NCBI GenBank assembly: GCA_934446285.1
Contig: CAKSEI010000007.1
Coordinates: 1 to 23,907 of the forward strand
Direction of reading: 5' to 3'
From: an uncultured Eubacteriales bacterium
GTDB taxonomy: Bacteria; Bacillota; Clostridia; Oscillospirales; CAG-272
Length of the DNA: 23,907 bases
The notes under the pieces are model-generated. The model worked only from the letters and a program-made list of their open reading frames with translations. It did no database searches and was not told the DNA's origin. This document shows, piece by piece, positions 8,246 through 16,468 of the stretch (position 1 is the first letter of the stretch; each line of letters starts with the position of its first letter). The translations under genes were made by a program, and so were the position numbers.

Positions 8246-8285
8246 TTGAAAATTCCTTTCGGATATCTCTTCCCTATATAAGCGT

Positions 8286-8294
8286 ATTATACCA
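8286..8294 (-). promoter_or_regulatory. Extended -10 promoter of the DUF3737 operon
   Basis: On the minus strand TGGTATAAT (TG-n-TATAAT) lies about 40 nt before the DUF3737 ATG. No good -35 box is visible at 17 bp, consistent with an extended -10 promoter. Confidence 0.65.
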
Positions 8295-8453
8295 CATCAC
8301 GGCGGTTTTTTGCCACCCAAACAGGAAATTTTTTCGCACCGGATAAAGTTCTTCACGTCTTTTGTATAATGTATAACTAACTCACCGCGCCCATCCGCAA
8401 ATATACTTTCTGCGGGAAAAATTGCATATTTTTATTTTTCGGGCGAAAAGGGC

Positions 8454-8482
8454 TTGAAAAAAATCCGTTTTTGCGGTATGAT
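8454..8482 (+). promoter_or_regulatory. Promoter of the LacI-family regulator gene
   Basis: TTGAAA (8454-8459), 17-bp spacer, TATGAT (8477-8482), about 60 bp before the TTG start of the regulator gene. The operator-like pair at 8492-8525 lies just downstream, which would allow autorepression. Confidence 0.75.
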
Positions 8483-8491
8483 AAATAAGAG

Positions 8492-8525
8492 TTTTAGTAA
8501 AGTCAAGTAATAGTTTTACCCGATG
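8492..8525. promoter_or_regulatory. Candidate LacI-type operator pair at the regulator promoter
   Basis: TTTTAGTAAAGT at 8492-8503 and, inverted, CATCGGGTAAAACTA at 8511-8525. Both sequences recur at the symporter promoter (9698-9732). TTTAGTAAA is symmetric about its central G. The location, just after the -10 box, fits negative autoregulation. Confidence 0.55.
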
Positions 8526-8530
8526 CATAA

Positions 8531-9595
<1,065 letters not shown>

Positions 9596-9612
9596 TTTAT
9601 AAAAAATAACTG

Positions 9613-9643
9613 CGGCGTACTCACTACGAGTGCGCCGTTTTTT
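9613..9643 (+). terminator. Rho-independent terminator after the LacI-family gene
   Basis: Stem CGGCGTACTC (9613-9622) / GAGTGCGCCG (9628-9637) with one G-U pair and loop ACTAC, followed by TTTTTT (9638-9643). It ends 48 nt after the regulator stop. Confidence 0.88.
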
Positions 9644-9697
9644 ACTTGCCGCAGTGCTTTTCCCCCTGCAAAAACCACTCGGTAAATTTTTTCGCAT

Positions 9698-9732
9698 TTT
9701 TAGTAAAAGTTTATTGACATCGGTAAAACTTT
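9698..9732. promoter_or_regulatory. Candidate LacI-type operator pair overlapping the symporter promoter
   Basis: TTTTAGTAAAAGT (9698-9710) abuts the -35 box; its first 11 bases are a perfect palindrome around G9703. CATCGGTAAAACTTT (9718-9732) overlaps the end of the -35 box and fills most of the spacer. Both are near-copies of the elements at 8492-8525. A further TCGGTAAA lies at 9679-9686. Binding here would block RNA polymerase. Confidence 0.6.
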
Positions 9733-9742
9733 GCGTTATAAT
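9714..9742 (+). promoter_or_regulatory. Strong sigma-A promoter of the symporter-galactosidase operon
   Basis: Consensus TTGACA (9714-9719), exactly 17 bp, consensus TATAAT (9737-9742), 54 bp before the symporter ATG. A perfect promoter needs repression to be controlled, and the operator-like sequences overlap it. Confidence 0.9.
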
Positions 9743-9795
9743 AAATACAGTTAATTCTGCGAACCCTAAAACAAACCTTTTTAAGGAGAACCGAA

Positions 9796-11172
9796 ATGAA
9801 AAAGAAAAAACTTTCATTTGTATCAAAGCTGTGCTTCGGCATAGGTGCTTTCGGAAAGGACGCGGTGTACGCCTTAGTCGGCACGTATCTCATGCTCTAT
9901 CTGACCGACTTCCGCAGCGTCGCCCCCGCTTTTGTAGGAACGCTCTTCATGATAGCGCGTATATGGGATGCCTTCAACGATCCATTCATGGGCATGATAG
10001 TCGACAATACCCATTCGCGCTTCGGCAAATTCCGCCCGTGGATACTTGTCGGTACGGTGATGAACGCCATAGTGCTTGTGCTCCTCTTTATGGACAACGG
10101 CCTTGAGGGCAGTGCTTACCTCGTATGGTGCTCCGTCTTTTATATCCTCTGGGGCATGACATACACCGTCATGGACATACCGTACTGGTCTATGGTGCCG
10201 GCGCTCACTGACGATGACGACGAGCGCAGCCAGATATCGGCAATTCCGCGTATCTTCGCGAGCTGTGCATGGCTTATCGTAAACTCTGCGGGACTCGTAC
10301 TCGTATCAAAATTCGGAAACGGCAACGACGTAAGGGGCTTCTCGATACTCGCGAGCATTATCGCAGTCTTATTCATACTCGCGTCCGCCCTGACCGTGCT
10401 CACCTGCAAGGAGCAGGTCGTAACGTCGCGCGGGGAAAAGACCTCGGTCAAGGGCATGATGAACGTGCTCTTCAAAAACGACCAGGTCAAGGTCATACTC
10501 GGCATCGCGCTCTTCTTCAATATCGCTTATCAGCTCTCGAACAGCTTCGCGCTCTACTACTTCAAGTACGTCGCCGAGAGGAGCTTCAGCACGGCGGGTG
10601 ACGGCGTACTCTATCCCGTATACGCGGGAGTTGCGGGCATAGCACAGATGGTATCCATGGCTGTCCTCCCCGCTTTCTCAAAGAAGATCGGCAGAAAGGT
10701 TTCGTTCTTCTTGGCGAGCTTCTTACCCGTTTTCGGCTTCGGCATACTGTGGCTGTCGGGATATATCGCTCCGAAAAACGCATTTCTCGTCGGGCTCAGC
10801 TCAGCCGTCGTCAACAGCGGCATCGGATTTATGCTTGTTTTCATAACGGTCATACTCGCCGAGGTCGTCGACTACGGCGAATACGTCCTCGGGACGAGGA
10901 ACGAGAGCATTCTCTTCTCCATGCAGACCTTTGTCGTTAAATTTGCGGGAGCTTTCAGCGGATTTCTCAGCGGTATCGGACTTACCGTCATCGGCTACAA
11001 GGCAAATGTCGAGCAGTCGCTCATGACCGAGAACGGTATGCGCATCATCATGTTCCTCATCCCCGCAATTCTCTCGGGACTCTGCTACGTTGTATTCAGA
11101 AAGGGCTATAAGCTTACTCCCGACTTTTATAAAAAAGTAAAAGAAAGTCTGCACAGCGGAAAGGAGAATTAA
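9796..11172 (+). CDS. GPH-family (MelB-like) sugar:cation symporter
   Basis: 458 residues, highly hydrophobic, with about twelve predicted membrane segments. Family signatures are the N-terminal KLCFGIGAFGKDAVYAL, then RIWDAFNDPFMGMIVDNT with the cation-site Asp/Asn pattern of melibiose-type carriers, then FGKFRPWIL. The central loop D-D-D-D-E-R-S-Q is also typical. These permeases co-import a glycoside with Na+ or H+. AAGGAG (9783-9788) lies seven bases before the ATG. The beta-galactosidase gene starts one base after the stop, so the transported sugar is probably a beta-galactoside. Expression is likely controlled by the upstream LacI-family protein. Confidence 0.92.
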   Translation: MKKKKLSFVSKLCFGIGAFGKDAVYALVGTYLMLYLTDFRSVAPAFVGTLFMIARIWDAFNDPFMGMIVDNTHSRFGKFRPWILVGTVMNAIVLVLLFMDNGLEGSAYLVWCSVFYILWGMTYTVMDIPYWSMVPALTDDDDERSQISAIPRIFASCAWLIVNSAGLVLVSKFGNGNDVRGFSILASIIAVLFILASALTVLTCKEQVVTSRGEKTSVKGMMNVLFKNDQVKVILGIALFFNIAYQLSNSFALYYFKYVAERSFSTAGDGVLYPVYAGVAGIAQMVSMAVLPAFSKKIGRKVSFFLASFLPVFGFGILWLSGYIAPKNAFLVGLSSAVVNSGIGFMLVFITVILAEVVDYGEYVLGTRNESILFSMQTFVVKFAGAFSGFLSGIGLTVIGYKANVEQSLMTENGMRIIMFLIPAILSGLCYVVFRKGYKLTPDFYKKVKESLHSGKEN

Positions 11173-11173
11173 A

Positions 11174-13126
11174 ATGTGGCTCGGCGTCGACTACTACCCC
11201 GAGCAGTGGGACGCGTCACTGCTCGAGAGCGACCTTGATACGATAAGGGAGCTCGGATGCAATGTCATACGCATAGGCGAATTCTCATGGCACATGATGG
11301 AGAAACGTGAGGGTGAATATGATTTCTCGTTTTTCGACAATGTTATAGCGCGCGCAAAGGCGCGGGGGCTTTCGGTAATAATGGGCACGCCCACGGCGAC
11401 AATCCCCGCATGGCTTGCAAAAAAAGAGCCGTCAATCCTCTCGGAGTTTGAGGACGGCAGAAAGCGCACCTTCGGCGGCAGGCATGTATATTGCTTCAAC
11501 TCGCCCGTCATGTACGACTATTCGGAGAGGATTATCCGACGTCTTGTCGCTCACTATAAGGGCGAGGGTGCGATAGTCGCCTGGCAGACGGACAACGAGC
11601 TCGGTCACGAGGGCAGCGACGTATGCTATTGCCCGCAGTGCGTTTCGGCTTTTAGGGAGTTTCTGCGCGATAAATTCGGCGGAAATATCGACAGCCTGAA
11701 CGATACCTACGGCACGACATTCTGGTCGCAGGAGTACAATTCCTTTGACGAAATTCCGACGCCGACCGAGACCATAACAACGCACAATCCCGCACTGCGC
11801 CTTGATTGGGAGCGCTTCCGCAGCAAGTCGATAAAGGATTTTTCCGATTTTCAGGTCGACCTTATAAGGGAAATCGCGCCGTCCGCCGTCGTCATCCACG
11901 ACTTCCCGGGCGGAGGGCTCGGTAAGCACGCGGACTATTCGTCCCTTGCGAAAAAGCTCGATATCGCAGCCTACAATAACTACCCCGTATGGGGCGGTCA
12001 GCGCGAGCCGATAGCGCCGAATGAGATTGCATTCGGTCTTGATTATATCAGAGGGCTGAAGTCGCGTAACTTCATCATAACCGAGGCGATAATGGGCGCT
12101 CAGGGTCATGACGTAACGGGCTATTCTCCCCGTCCGGGTCAGGCGAAAATGTGGTCGTATCAGGGCTTTGCCCACGGCTGCGACTCGATGCTTTATTTCA
12201 GATACCGCGGCGCGACAAAGGGCGCGGAGCAGTTCTGCTACGGAGTTATCGACGCGGACAATGTGAAGAGGCGCAAGTTTTATGAGGTGCAGAGCTGCTT
12301 TGCAGACGTATCGAGGTACTCTCCTGCTCTTGAGAGCCCGATAGAGGCGCAGGTCGCCGTCGTATACGACTATGACTCGCTCGCGGCTTTCTGCATTCAG
12401 AGGCAGAGTATAACCCTCGACCCGCAAAGGGAAATGCAGAAGTTTCACGCCGCCTTTTATCGTATGAATATACCGGTGGACGTAGTGCCCGCGGGCACGG
12501 ACCTCACGCGCTATAAGGTCGTTATCATGCCGCAGATGATAGTGGAAAAGCCGGCCTTTACACGCAGGGCAAAGGAATTTGTCCTCGCGGGCGGCACGCT
12601 CGTCATGACCTACCGCTGCGCGGTAAAGGACATAAATAACAATCTCACCTTCGGCGAGGCGCTGCCCGTGAATTATTCGGATTTTGCGGGCGTATGCGTA
12701 ACCGAGACGGAGAGTCTGCAGGATGGGCAGAATTTCCCGCTTGCGGGGCAGGGCGCGTATGCGGGCAGCACGGGTGAGGGCGGTATTTTCCGCGATATGC
12801 TCGAGGTTAAGGACGCGGAGGTGCTTTATTCCTACGGCGACAAATTTTATCGCGATTTTGCAGCCGTAACGAGAAAAAAGCAGGGTGACGGCACGCTTTA
12901 CTACATCGGCTGCGGTCTTGACTCCGGGACGCTTGAACAGCTCACGGAGAGCATCGCGCGCGACTGCGGCATTGAGGGCGAGCGCACCGAGGACGGAGTA
13001 GAGGTATGCGTGCGCGGCAGCGGCGAAAACAAAATCCGCATGATAATGAATCATACGGACGAGGAAAAAACCTATCGCGGCAAGCCCTTAGCACCCTACG
13101 CCGCATTGATAGAGCCGCTCGCATAG
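11174..13126 (+). CDS. GH42 beta-galactosidase
   Basis: 650 residues, a normal length for GH42. The N-terminus GVDYYPEQW and RIGEFSWHMME are family signatures. The acid/base is E142 in WQTDNELGHE and the nucleophile E304 in IITEAIMGAQ. The zinc-site cysteines seen in many GH42 enzymes are present: C107 (VYCFNSP) and C151, C153, C156 (CYCPQC). Residues about 390-590 are the trimerisation-like domain, followed by a short C-terminal beta domain. There is no signal peptide, so it hydrolyses imported galactosides in the cytoplasm. AAGGAG (11161-11166) overlaps the end of the symporter gene. An inverted-repeat hairpin follows at 13193. Confidence 0.94.
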   Translation: MWLGVDYYPEQWDASLLESDLDTIRELGCNVIRIGEFSWHMMEKREGEYDFSFFDNVIARAKARGLSVIMGTPTATIPAWLAKKEPSILSEFEDGRKRTFGGRHVYCFNSPVMYDYSERIIRRLVAHYKGEGAIVAWQTDNELGHEGSDVCYCPQCVSAFREFLRDKFGGNIDSLNDTYGTTFWSQEYNSFDEIPTPTETITTHNPALRLDWERFRSKSIKDFSDFQVDLIREIAPSAVVIHDFPGGGLGKHADYSSLAKKLDIAAYNNYPVWGGQREPIAPNEIAFGLDYIRGLKSRNFIITEAIMGAQGHDVTGYSPRPGQAKMWSYQGFAHGCDSMLYFRYRGATKGAEQFCYGVIDADNVKRRKFYEVQSCFADVSRYSPALESPIEAQVAVVYDYDSLAAFCIQRQSITLDPQREMQKFHAAFYRMNIPVDVVPAGTDLTRYKVVIMPQMIVEKPAFTRRAKEFVLAGGTLVMTYRCAVKDINNNLTFGEALPVNYSDFAGVCVTETESLQDGQNFPLAGQGAYAGSTGEGGIFRDMLEVKDAEVLYSYGDKFYRDFAAVTRKKQGDGTLYYIGCGLDSGTLEQLTESIARDCGIEGERTEDGVEVCVRGSGENKIRMIMNHTDEEKTYRGKPLAPYAALIEPLA

Positions 13127-13192
13127 GCACGCATTGCAGCACAGCAAGCTTTATTGATAAAGCTCATGAATTTAACGCCGCAGACTTAAAAG

Positions 13193-13225
13193 AGGAGAAA
13201 ACCTCGCGCAGAGGTTTTCTCCTTT
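13193..13225 (+). terminator. Terminator-like hairpin after the GH42 gene
   Basis: Perfect 13-bp stem AGGAGAAAACCTC (13193-13205) / GAGGTTTTCTCCT (13211-13223), loop GCGCA, followed by TTTGTTGTTT. The stem nearly copies the one at 4749. A smaller hairpin, AGCTTTAT / ATAAAGCT, lies just upstream at 13147-13164. Confidence 0.75.
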
Positions 13226-13258
13226 GTTGTTTACAAACGGTTACAGTGGCTTTTCCAC

Positions 13259-13467
13259 GAGCCTTTGAAAAGGCTCGACCCAAACTTTTAATAATGGAGT
13301 AAGCGAATGCGTTTCTTATTCAAATGCTTTTGCGTCGCTTTTCACGAAAAGCGACCGGCGGCGAATAAAGGCTCTGCCTTTAAAATCCGGCAGCTTTTTG
13401 AAAAAAGCTGCGCAAAAACTTCAAATAAGAGGGCAAGCGAATGCGTTCCCTATACTAAAGCTTTATC
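13259..13467 (+). repeat. Modular hairpin repeat element, most complete copy
   Basis: The 350-bp gap between the GH42 gene and the convergent small membrane protein gene is filled mostly by this element. In order: hairpin GAGCCTTT / AAAGGCTC (13259-13276); 51-nt module (13283-13333); hairpin GTCGCTTTTC / GAAAAGCGAC (13334-13355); hairpin TAAAGGC / GCCTTTA (13366-13382); hairpin GCAGCTTTTT / AAAAAGCTGC (13390-13411); second 51-nt module (13417-13467). The part from about 13327 onward recurs inverted at 23722-23865. No open frame is conserved between copies, so it is not coding. Confidence 0.85.
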
Positions 13468-13475
13468 CAAAGCCC

Positions 13476-13772
13476 CTACAGCGTCAATGCAAAGCACATG
13501 AGTACCGCGAAAAGCACCGCGCCGACGGCTGACATTATGAGGCACGCACGCGCACCCGGAGTGTGACCTCCTCCGCGCGCACCGCGCACTATTCCGATAA
13601 TGCATGACGTGAGCGGCAGCAGCATCGGCAGGTAGCATACCGCTCTGCCGAGCGCCCCGTCAAGATGCGTGCCGACAAGCAGCGTCCACATCCCGACGAC
13701 AAACATCATGGGCAGCTCGCACACTATATTTAATACGCCGTGCAGGATATATGTTCTCCCGTTATTTTTCAT
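13476..13772 (-). CDS. Small membrane protein of unknown function
   Basis: 98 residues with three probable membrane helices (about 9-34, 41-63 and 74-98) and a short Gly/Arg-rich loop (64-73). It starts 27 nt after the amidase stop on the same strand, so it is probably the last gene of that transcript. The ribosome binding site is weak (AAAGAGA, about 8 nt before ATG). I do not recognise the family. Its position suggests a role at the membrane with the amidase, but nothing in the sequence proves it. The stop abuts the repeat element. Confidence 0.6.
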   Translation of the reverse strand: MKNNGRTYILHGVLNIVCELPMMFVVGMWTLLVGTHLDGALGRAVCYLPMLLPLTSCIIGIVRGARGGGHTPGARACLIMSAVGAVLFAVLMCFALTL

Positions 13773-13799
13773 ATAAAAATCTCTTTGCTGAGGGTTAAA

Positions 13800-16169
13800 T
13801 CAAAACTTTCTGCCGCCGTTATCTTTGTCCGAGAATTCCCCGCGCAATACGTCTATCGCCGACAGCTTGGTATCATCGTCCGAGACTTTATTCGCACTTC
13901 CGCCGTTTTCGTCCGAAAGTCCGCGCAGAGCCTCCGACAGCTCCCTGTCCTCCGTGCTTTTCTCCTCGGGAGCAGCATCCCCGTCGGGCAAATTCTCCGT
14001 TTTCTCCGATTTCCCGGTTTTCTCCGTTTTGTCGGAGGTCGGTTCATTCCGCTCCGCACAGTCCGCAGCGCTCACAGCACCCGACTGCCCGTTTGCCTCG
14101 AACTGTGTATCATTTTTGCCGCCCCCGGAGAGGTCAAAGAAATCTCCCTTTTCTGTTTTTGCTCCGCCGTCCGCGGGAATGTCCGCGACTTTCGCGTCGG
14201 GCGACTCTTCACTCTCACGGAAGACAGCGGTAACGTCGTCTTTTTCGCCCGCGCCGTCTTTCACGCCTCTGCTGACATTACGCAGATATTCCTCCGCGCC
14301 CGTCATTTTTCCGTCCGTGTCGGAGTCGTCAAAAAGCGTGTCAAGCTCGGGGATTTTTTTGCCCCTGCGCACGGCAAAGATAATGGTAAGGACGACGGCG
14401 GCGATTATCGCAAATGCGCCCACTCCCGCAGCGAGCGGGATTTTGCTTTTTACCGTCTCGATATATTCCGTGCCGCACTTTTTGCAGACAAAGGTCTTGC
14501 TCCCGTCAAGGAACAGTCCCGCTGCCTTCTCATCCGTCAATTCAAAGTCGTGTCCCGTCGCGGGAACGCGCGTCTCGACAGCCGAGGCGCACACCTTGCA
14601 GACTTTCCGTTCGTAGCCGTCCTGCGTACAGGTCGCGGACGAGGTCTGCACCTCGTACTCGTGCTCGGTCATCGGAAGCTCAGTCGTAAGGATTTTACCG
14701 CAAACGGTGCACTGCTCGGTTTTCTGACCGACGGTCACGCATGTCGCGGGCGTCTGCGCCTGCAGCTCGTATTTATGACCGAGGGCGGGGCTCTCTATTA
14801 CGTATTCCGTGCGGCAGGCAAGGCAATAGTAATGCTCTGCTCCGCCCTTTTCGCACGTCGGATAAGTATTCTGCACCTCGTCGTCGGGAAAAGGCACGTG
14901 CCCGCTCACCGAGCAATCATATTCGCCCGCTCTGAAGTCGACGCGCATACGCTCTCCGCAGTCGGTGCATTCATACACGGCGTATCCCGCGCCGCCCATC
15001 ATCTCAAATCCGTCTATAAATTTAGTAAAGTTGTGATCGGGATTGTCGGTCACGTTCTTGACCTTTTTTGTATCGGTCGCGGTAGTCTGTGAGGTTGAGT
15101 CGGGGTCGGCATCGGGCTCTGATGAAGGCTCGCTTGGCTCGGGCTCGGGTTCGCCGTCGGCGACATAAGCCCCGCCCGTATGATTGTGCACATCCGGCAC
15201 GGAAGCCTGAGTTATCAGCGACTCGGTGTACTCGCACACCCAGTTTCCGTCTCCGCCTCCGACACCCTCTTTATAAAAATGCGCGTCGGGATCGGGAGCG
15301 GCAGCGAGAGTTGACACGTCCGTGCGGTGTCCGCAAACCGTACAGTGCCTTGACTGCTTGCCCGCGGAAATGCAGGAGAGCGGTATATCTCTCTCAGTCT
15401 CACCGTAGGTGTGCGTATGATTTGTATAATATTCCGCGAGGGCGTCCGCCTGCGCGCGTGCAATCGTCCTCAGATTTGCGTCATTTAATGCAATATCCTT
15501 ATCCTGTTCGTTTGTGAGGTAAGCCTCCTCAAGGATAAATGTCGGCACGCCGAATTTTATTCCCCACGTAATAATACTGTAGTAATCGGACAGCTGCCCG
15601 CTGTCGCTCTGCCCGCGTGTATCCCATTGATGCTCGCTGTCCCAGAAGTAGCCGTAGGAGTCCTTTCTGTGGAAGATACCGGATGTGGGCAAGGACGGCA
15701 GAGCGGCATTCGTCTTTTCAAGCATAACGCGCGCAAGCTCCTCAAGGTCGTATTTTTCCACGACTGAGCACCATCCCTCCGTGCCTCTGCGCTCGAGATT
15801 TGTGATAAGCGCATTGAAGTGAACGCTTATCATTATATCTGCGTTGACGGAGTCGGCAAGAGCTGCGCGCTGATAGAATGTCGGATTTGTTTCGTTGCTC
15901 TCGTGCGTGAGATAAACCTTAAAATTACCGTTCTCGTTAAGATACTCCCTTAAATATTTTGCAACGGTTATATTGAACGCAGCCTCGGAGCAGCCGCGAT
16001 AGACCGTATCTCCCGTACCACCGTGACCCGGGTCAAGGACAATGACTATCTTATCGGCATCGGAAAAAGTCTCCGCCGAGAAATGCGGCAGAGCGGCCAG
16101 CATAAACGTAAAAGCCGTTGCGGCTGCGGCAATGACAGCCGATATTTTTCTTATAACAGACAAACGCAC
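13800..16169 (-). CDS. Membrane-anchored N-acetylmuramoyl-L-alanine amidase (Amidase_3) with Cys-repeat stalk and acidic cytoplasmic tail
   Basis: 789 residues. Signal peptide 1-32. Amidase_3 domain about 41-247: H49 (LDPGHGG), E62 (SEAAFN) and H117 (ISVHFNA) are the zinc ligands and E214 (ILEEAYLTN) the catalytic Glu, so it should cut the muramoyl-alanine bond of peptidoglycan. Residues about 266-570 carry repeated CxxC modules (CTVCG, CTDCG, CLAC, CTVCG, CKVC, CKKCG) of the PATC..GH type, interrupted by a Pro/Glu/Ser linker (340-362). A membrane helix spans 577-600 and RRGKK follows as stop-transfer. Residues 606-789 are an acidic, low-complexity tail predicted to be cytoplasmic. The start is GTG at 16169 with AGGAGG eight bases upstream. 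The anchor plus long inside tail is unusual for this family. Confidence 0.9.
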   Translation of the reverse strand: MRLSVIRKISAVIAAAATAFTFMLAALPHFSAETFSDADKIVIVLDPGHGGTGDTVYRGCSEAAFNITVAKYLREYLNENGNFKVYLTHESNETNPTFYQRAALADSVNADIMISVHFNALITNLERRGTEGWCSVVEKYDLEELARVMLEKTNAALPSLPTSGIFHRKDSYGYFWDSEHQWDTRGQSDSGQLSDYYSIITWGIKFGVPTFILEEAYLTNEQDKDIALNDANLRTIARAQADALAEYYTNHTHTYGETERDIPLSCISAGKQSRHCTVCGHRTDVSTLAAAPDPDAHFYKEGVGGGDGNWVCEYTESLITQASVPDVHNHTGGAYVADGEPEPEPSEPSSEPDADPDSTSQTTATDTKKVKNVTDNPDHNFTKFIDGFEMMGGAGYAVYECTDCGERMRVDFRAGEYDCSVSGHVPFPDDEVQNTYPTCEKGGAEHYYCLACRTEYVIESPALGHKYELQAQTPATCVTVGQKTEQCTVCGKILTTELPMTEHEYEVQTSSATCTQDGYERKVCKVCASAVETRVPATGHDFELTDEKAAGLFLDGSKTFVCKKCGTEYIETVKSKIPLAAGVGAFAIIAAVVLTIIFAVRRGKKIPELDTLFDDSDTDGKMTGAEEYLRNVSRGVKDGAGEKDDVTAVFRESEESPDAKVADIPADGGAKTEKGDFFDLSGGGKNDTQFEANGQSGAVSAADCAERNEPTSDKTEKTGKSEKTENLPDGDAAPEEKSTEDRELSEALRGLSDENGGSANKVSDDDTKLSAIDVLRGEFSDKDNGGRKF

Positions 16170-16205
16170 GGGACGTGCCTCCTAATTACAGACATTTTCC
16201 GTTAT

Positions 16206-16234
16206 ATTATATCAGAAAAAAGCAAAAAAAACAA
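16206..16234 (-). promoter_or_regulatory. Promoter of the amidase gene
   Basis: Minus strand: TTGTTT (16229-16234), 17-bp spacer, extended -10 TGATATAAT (16206-16214), 37 nt before the GTG start. The -35 box lies inside the T-rich tail of the upstream terminator, so terminator and promoter are back to back. Confidence 0.75.
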
Positions 16235-16270
16235 CATATCCTGCCGATTTTTCAAAAATCGGCAGGATAT
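16222..16270 (-). terminator. Terminator after the SLH gene, built on a 35-nt palindrome
   Basis: Bases 16236-16252 and 16254-16270 are perfect 17-nt complements around C16253 (ATATCCTGCCGATTTTT and its reverse complement). Read on the minus strand it is followed by GTTG and a run of eight T. It would stop leftward transcription from the SLH gene just before the amidase promoter. Confidence 0.8.
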
Positions 16271-16325
16271 TACAATCGCCGCAGGCTTTTTTCGAAAAGC
16301 GGCAATGTTTGTTCGTAAAAAACAA

Positions 16326-16449
16326 GAGAAACCCCCGGCGAGGGTTTCTCCTGAGCTTTTGAAAAAGCTCGACCCAAACTTTTGATAAGGGGGAAAGCGA
16401 GAGCGTTCCTTATACAAAAGCTTTTGCCAAGCTTTTCTCGAAAAGCTTG
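16326..16449 (+). repeat. Modular hairpin repeat element, third copy
   Basis: In order: hairpin GAGAAACCC / GGGTTTCTC (16326-16350), hairpin GAGCTTTT / AAAAGCTC (16353-16370), 51-nt module (16377-16427), hairpin CAAGCTTTTC / GAAAAGCTTG (16428-16449). GACCCAAACTTTT at the module's left edge is identical to the copy at 13277. A smaller hairpin, GCCGC...GCGGC, lies at about 16278-16303. The 299-bp gap 16170-16468 is otherwise occupied by the promoter and terminator above. Confidence 0.8.
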
Positions 16450-16468
16450 CGAAAAAGCTGCCGTCTCT

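Noticed and set aside
8359..8371. CTTTTGTATAATG as a second plus-strand promoter before the LacI-family gene
   Set aside because: It has a perfect TATAAT at 8365-8370 but no acceptable -35 box. TTGAAA-17-TATGAT nearer the gene is better. The similarity to a stretch in the 51-nt module (23729-23741) is short and may be chance.
11432..13054. Long open frame (540 codons) on the minus strand opposite the GH42 gene
   Set aside because: It lies wholly antisense to a clear GH42 enzyme with intact active-site residues, shows no recognisable domain and has the biased composition expected of a GC-rich shadow frame.
13283..13467. Two direct copies of a 51-nt sequence taken as a possible CRISPR remnant
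   Set aside because: Only two direct copies, separated by hairpins that are themselves conserved elsewhere. There are no spacers and no cas genes.
13740..15092. 450-codon open frame on the plus strand
   Set aside because: Antisense to the amidase gene, which has conserved zinc ligands, a start signal and a promoter. The opposite frame shows only Arg/Val-rich shadow sequence.
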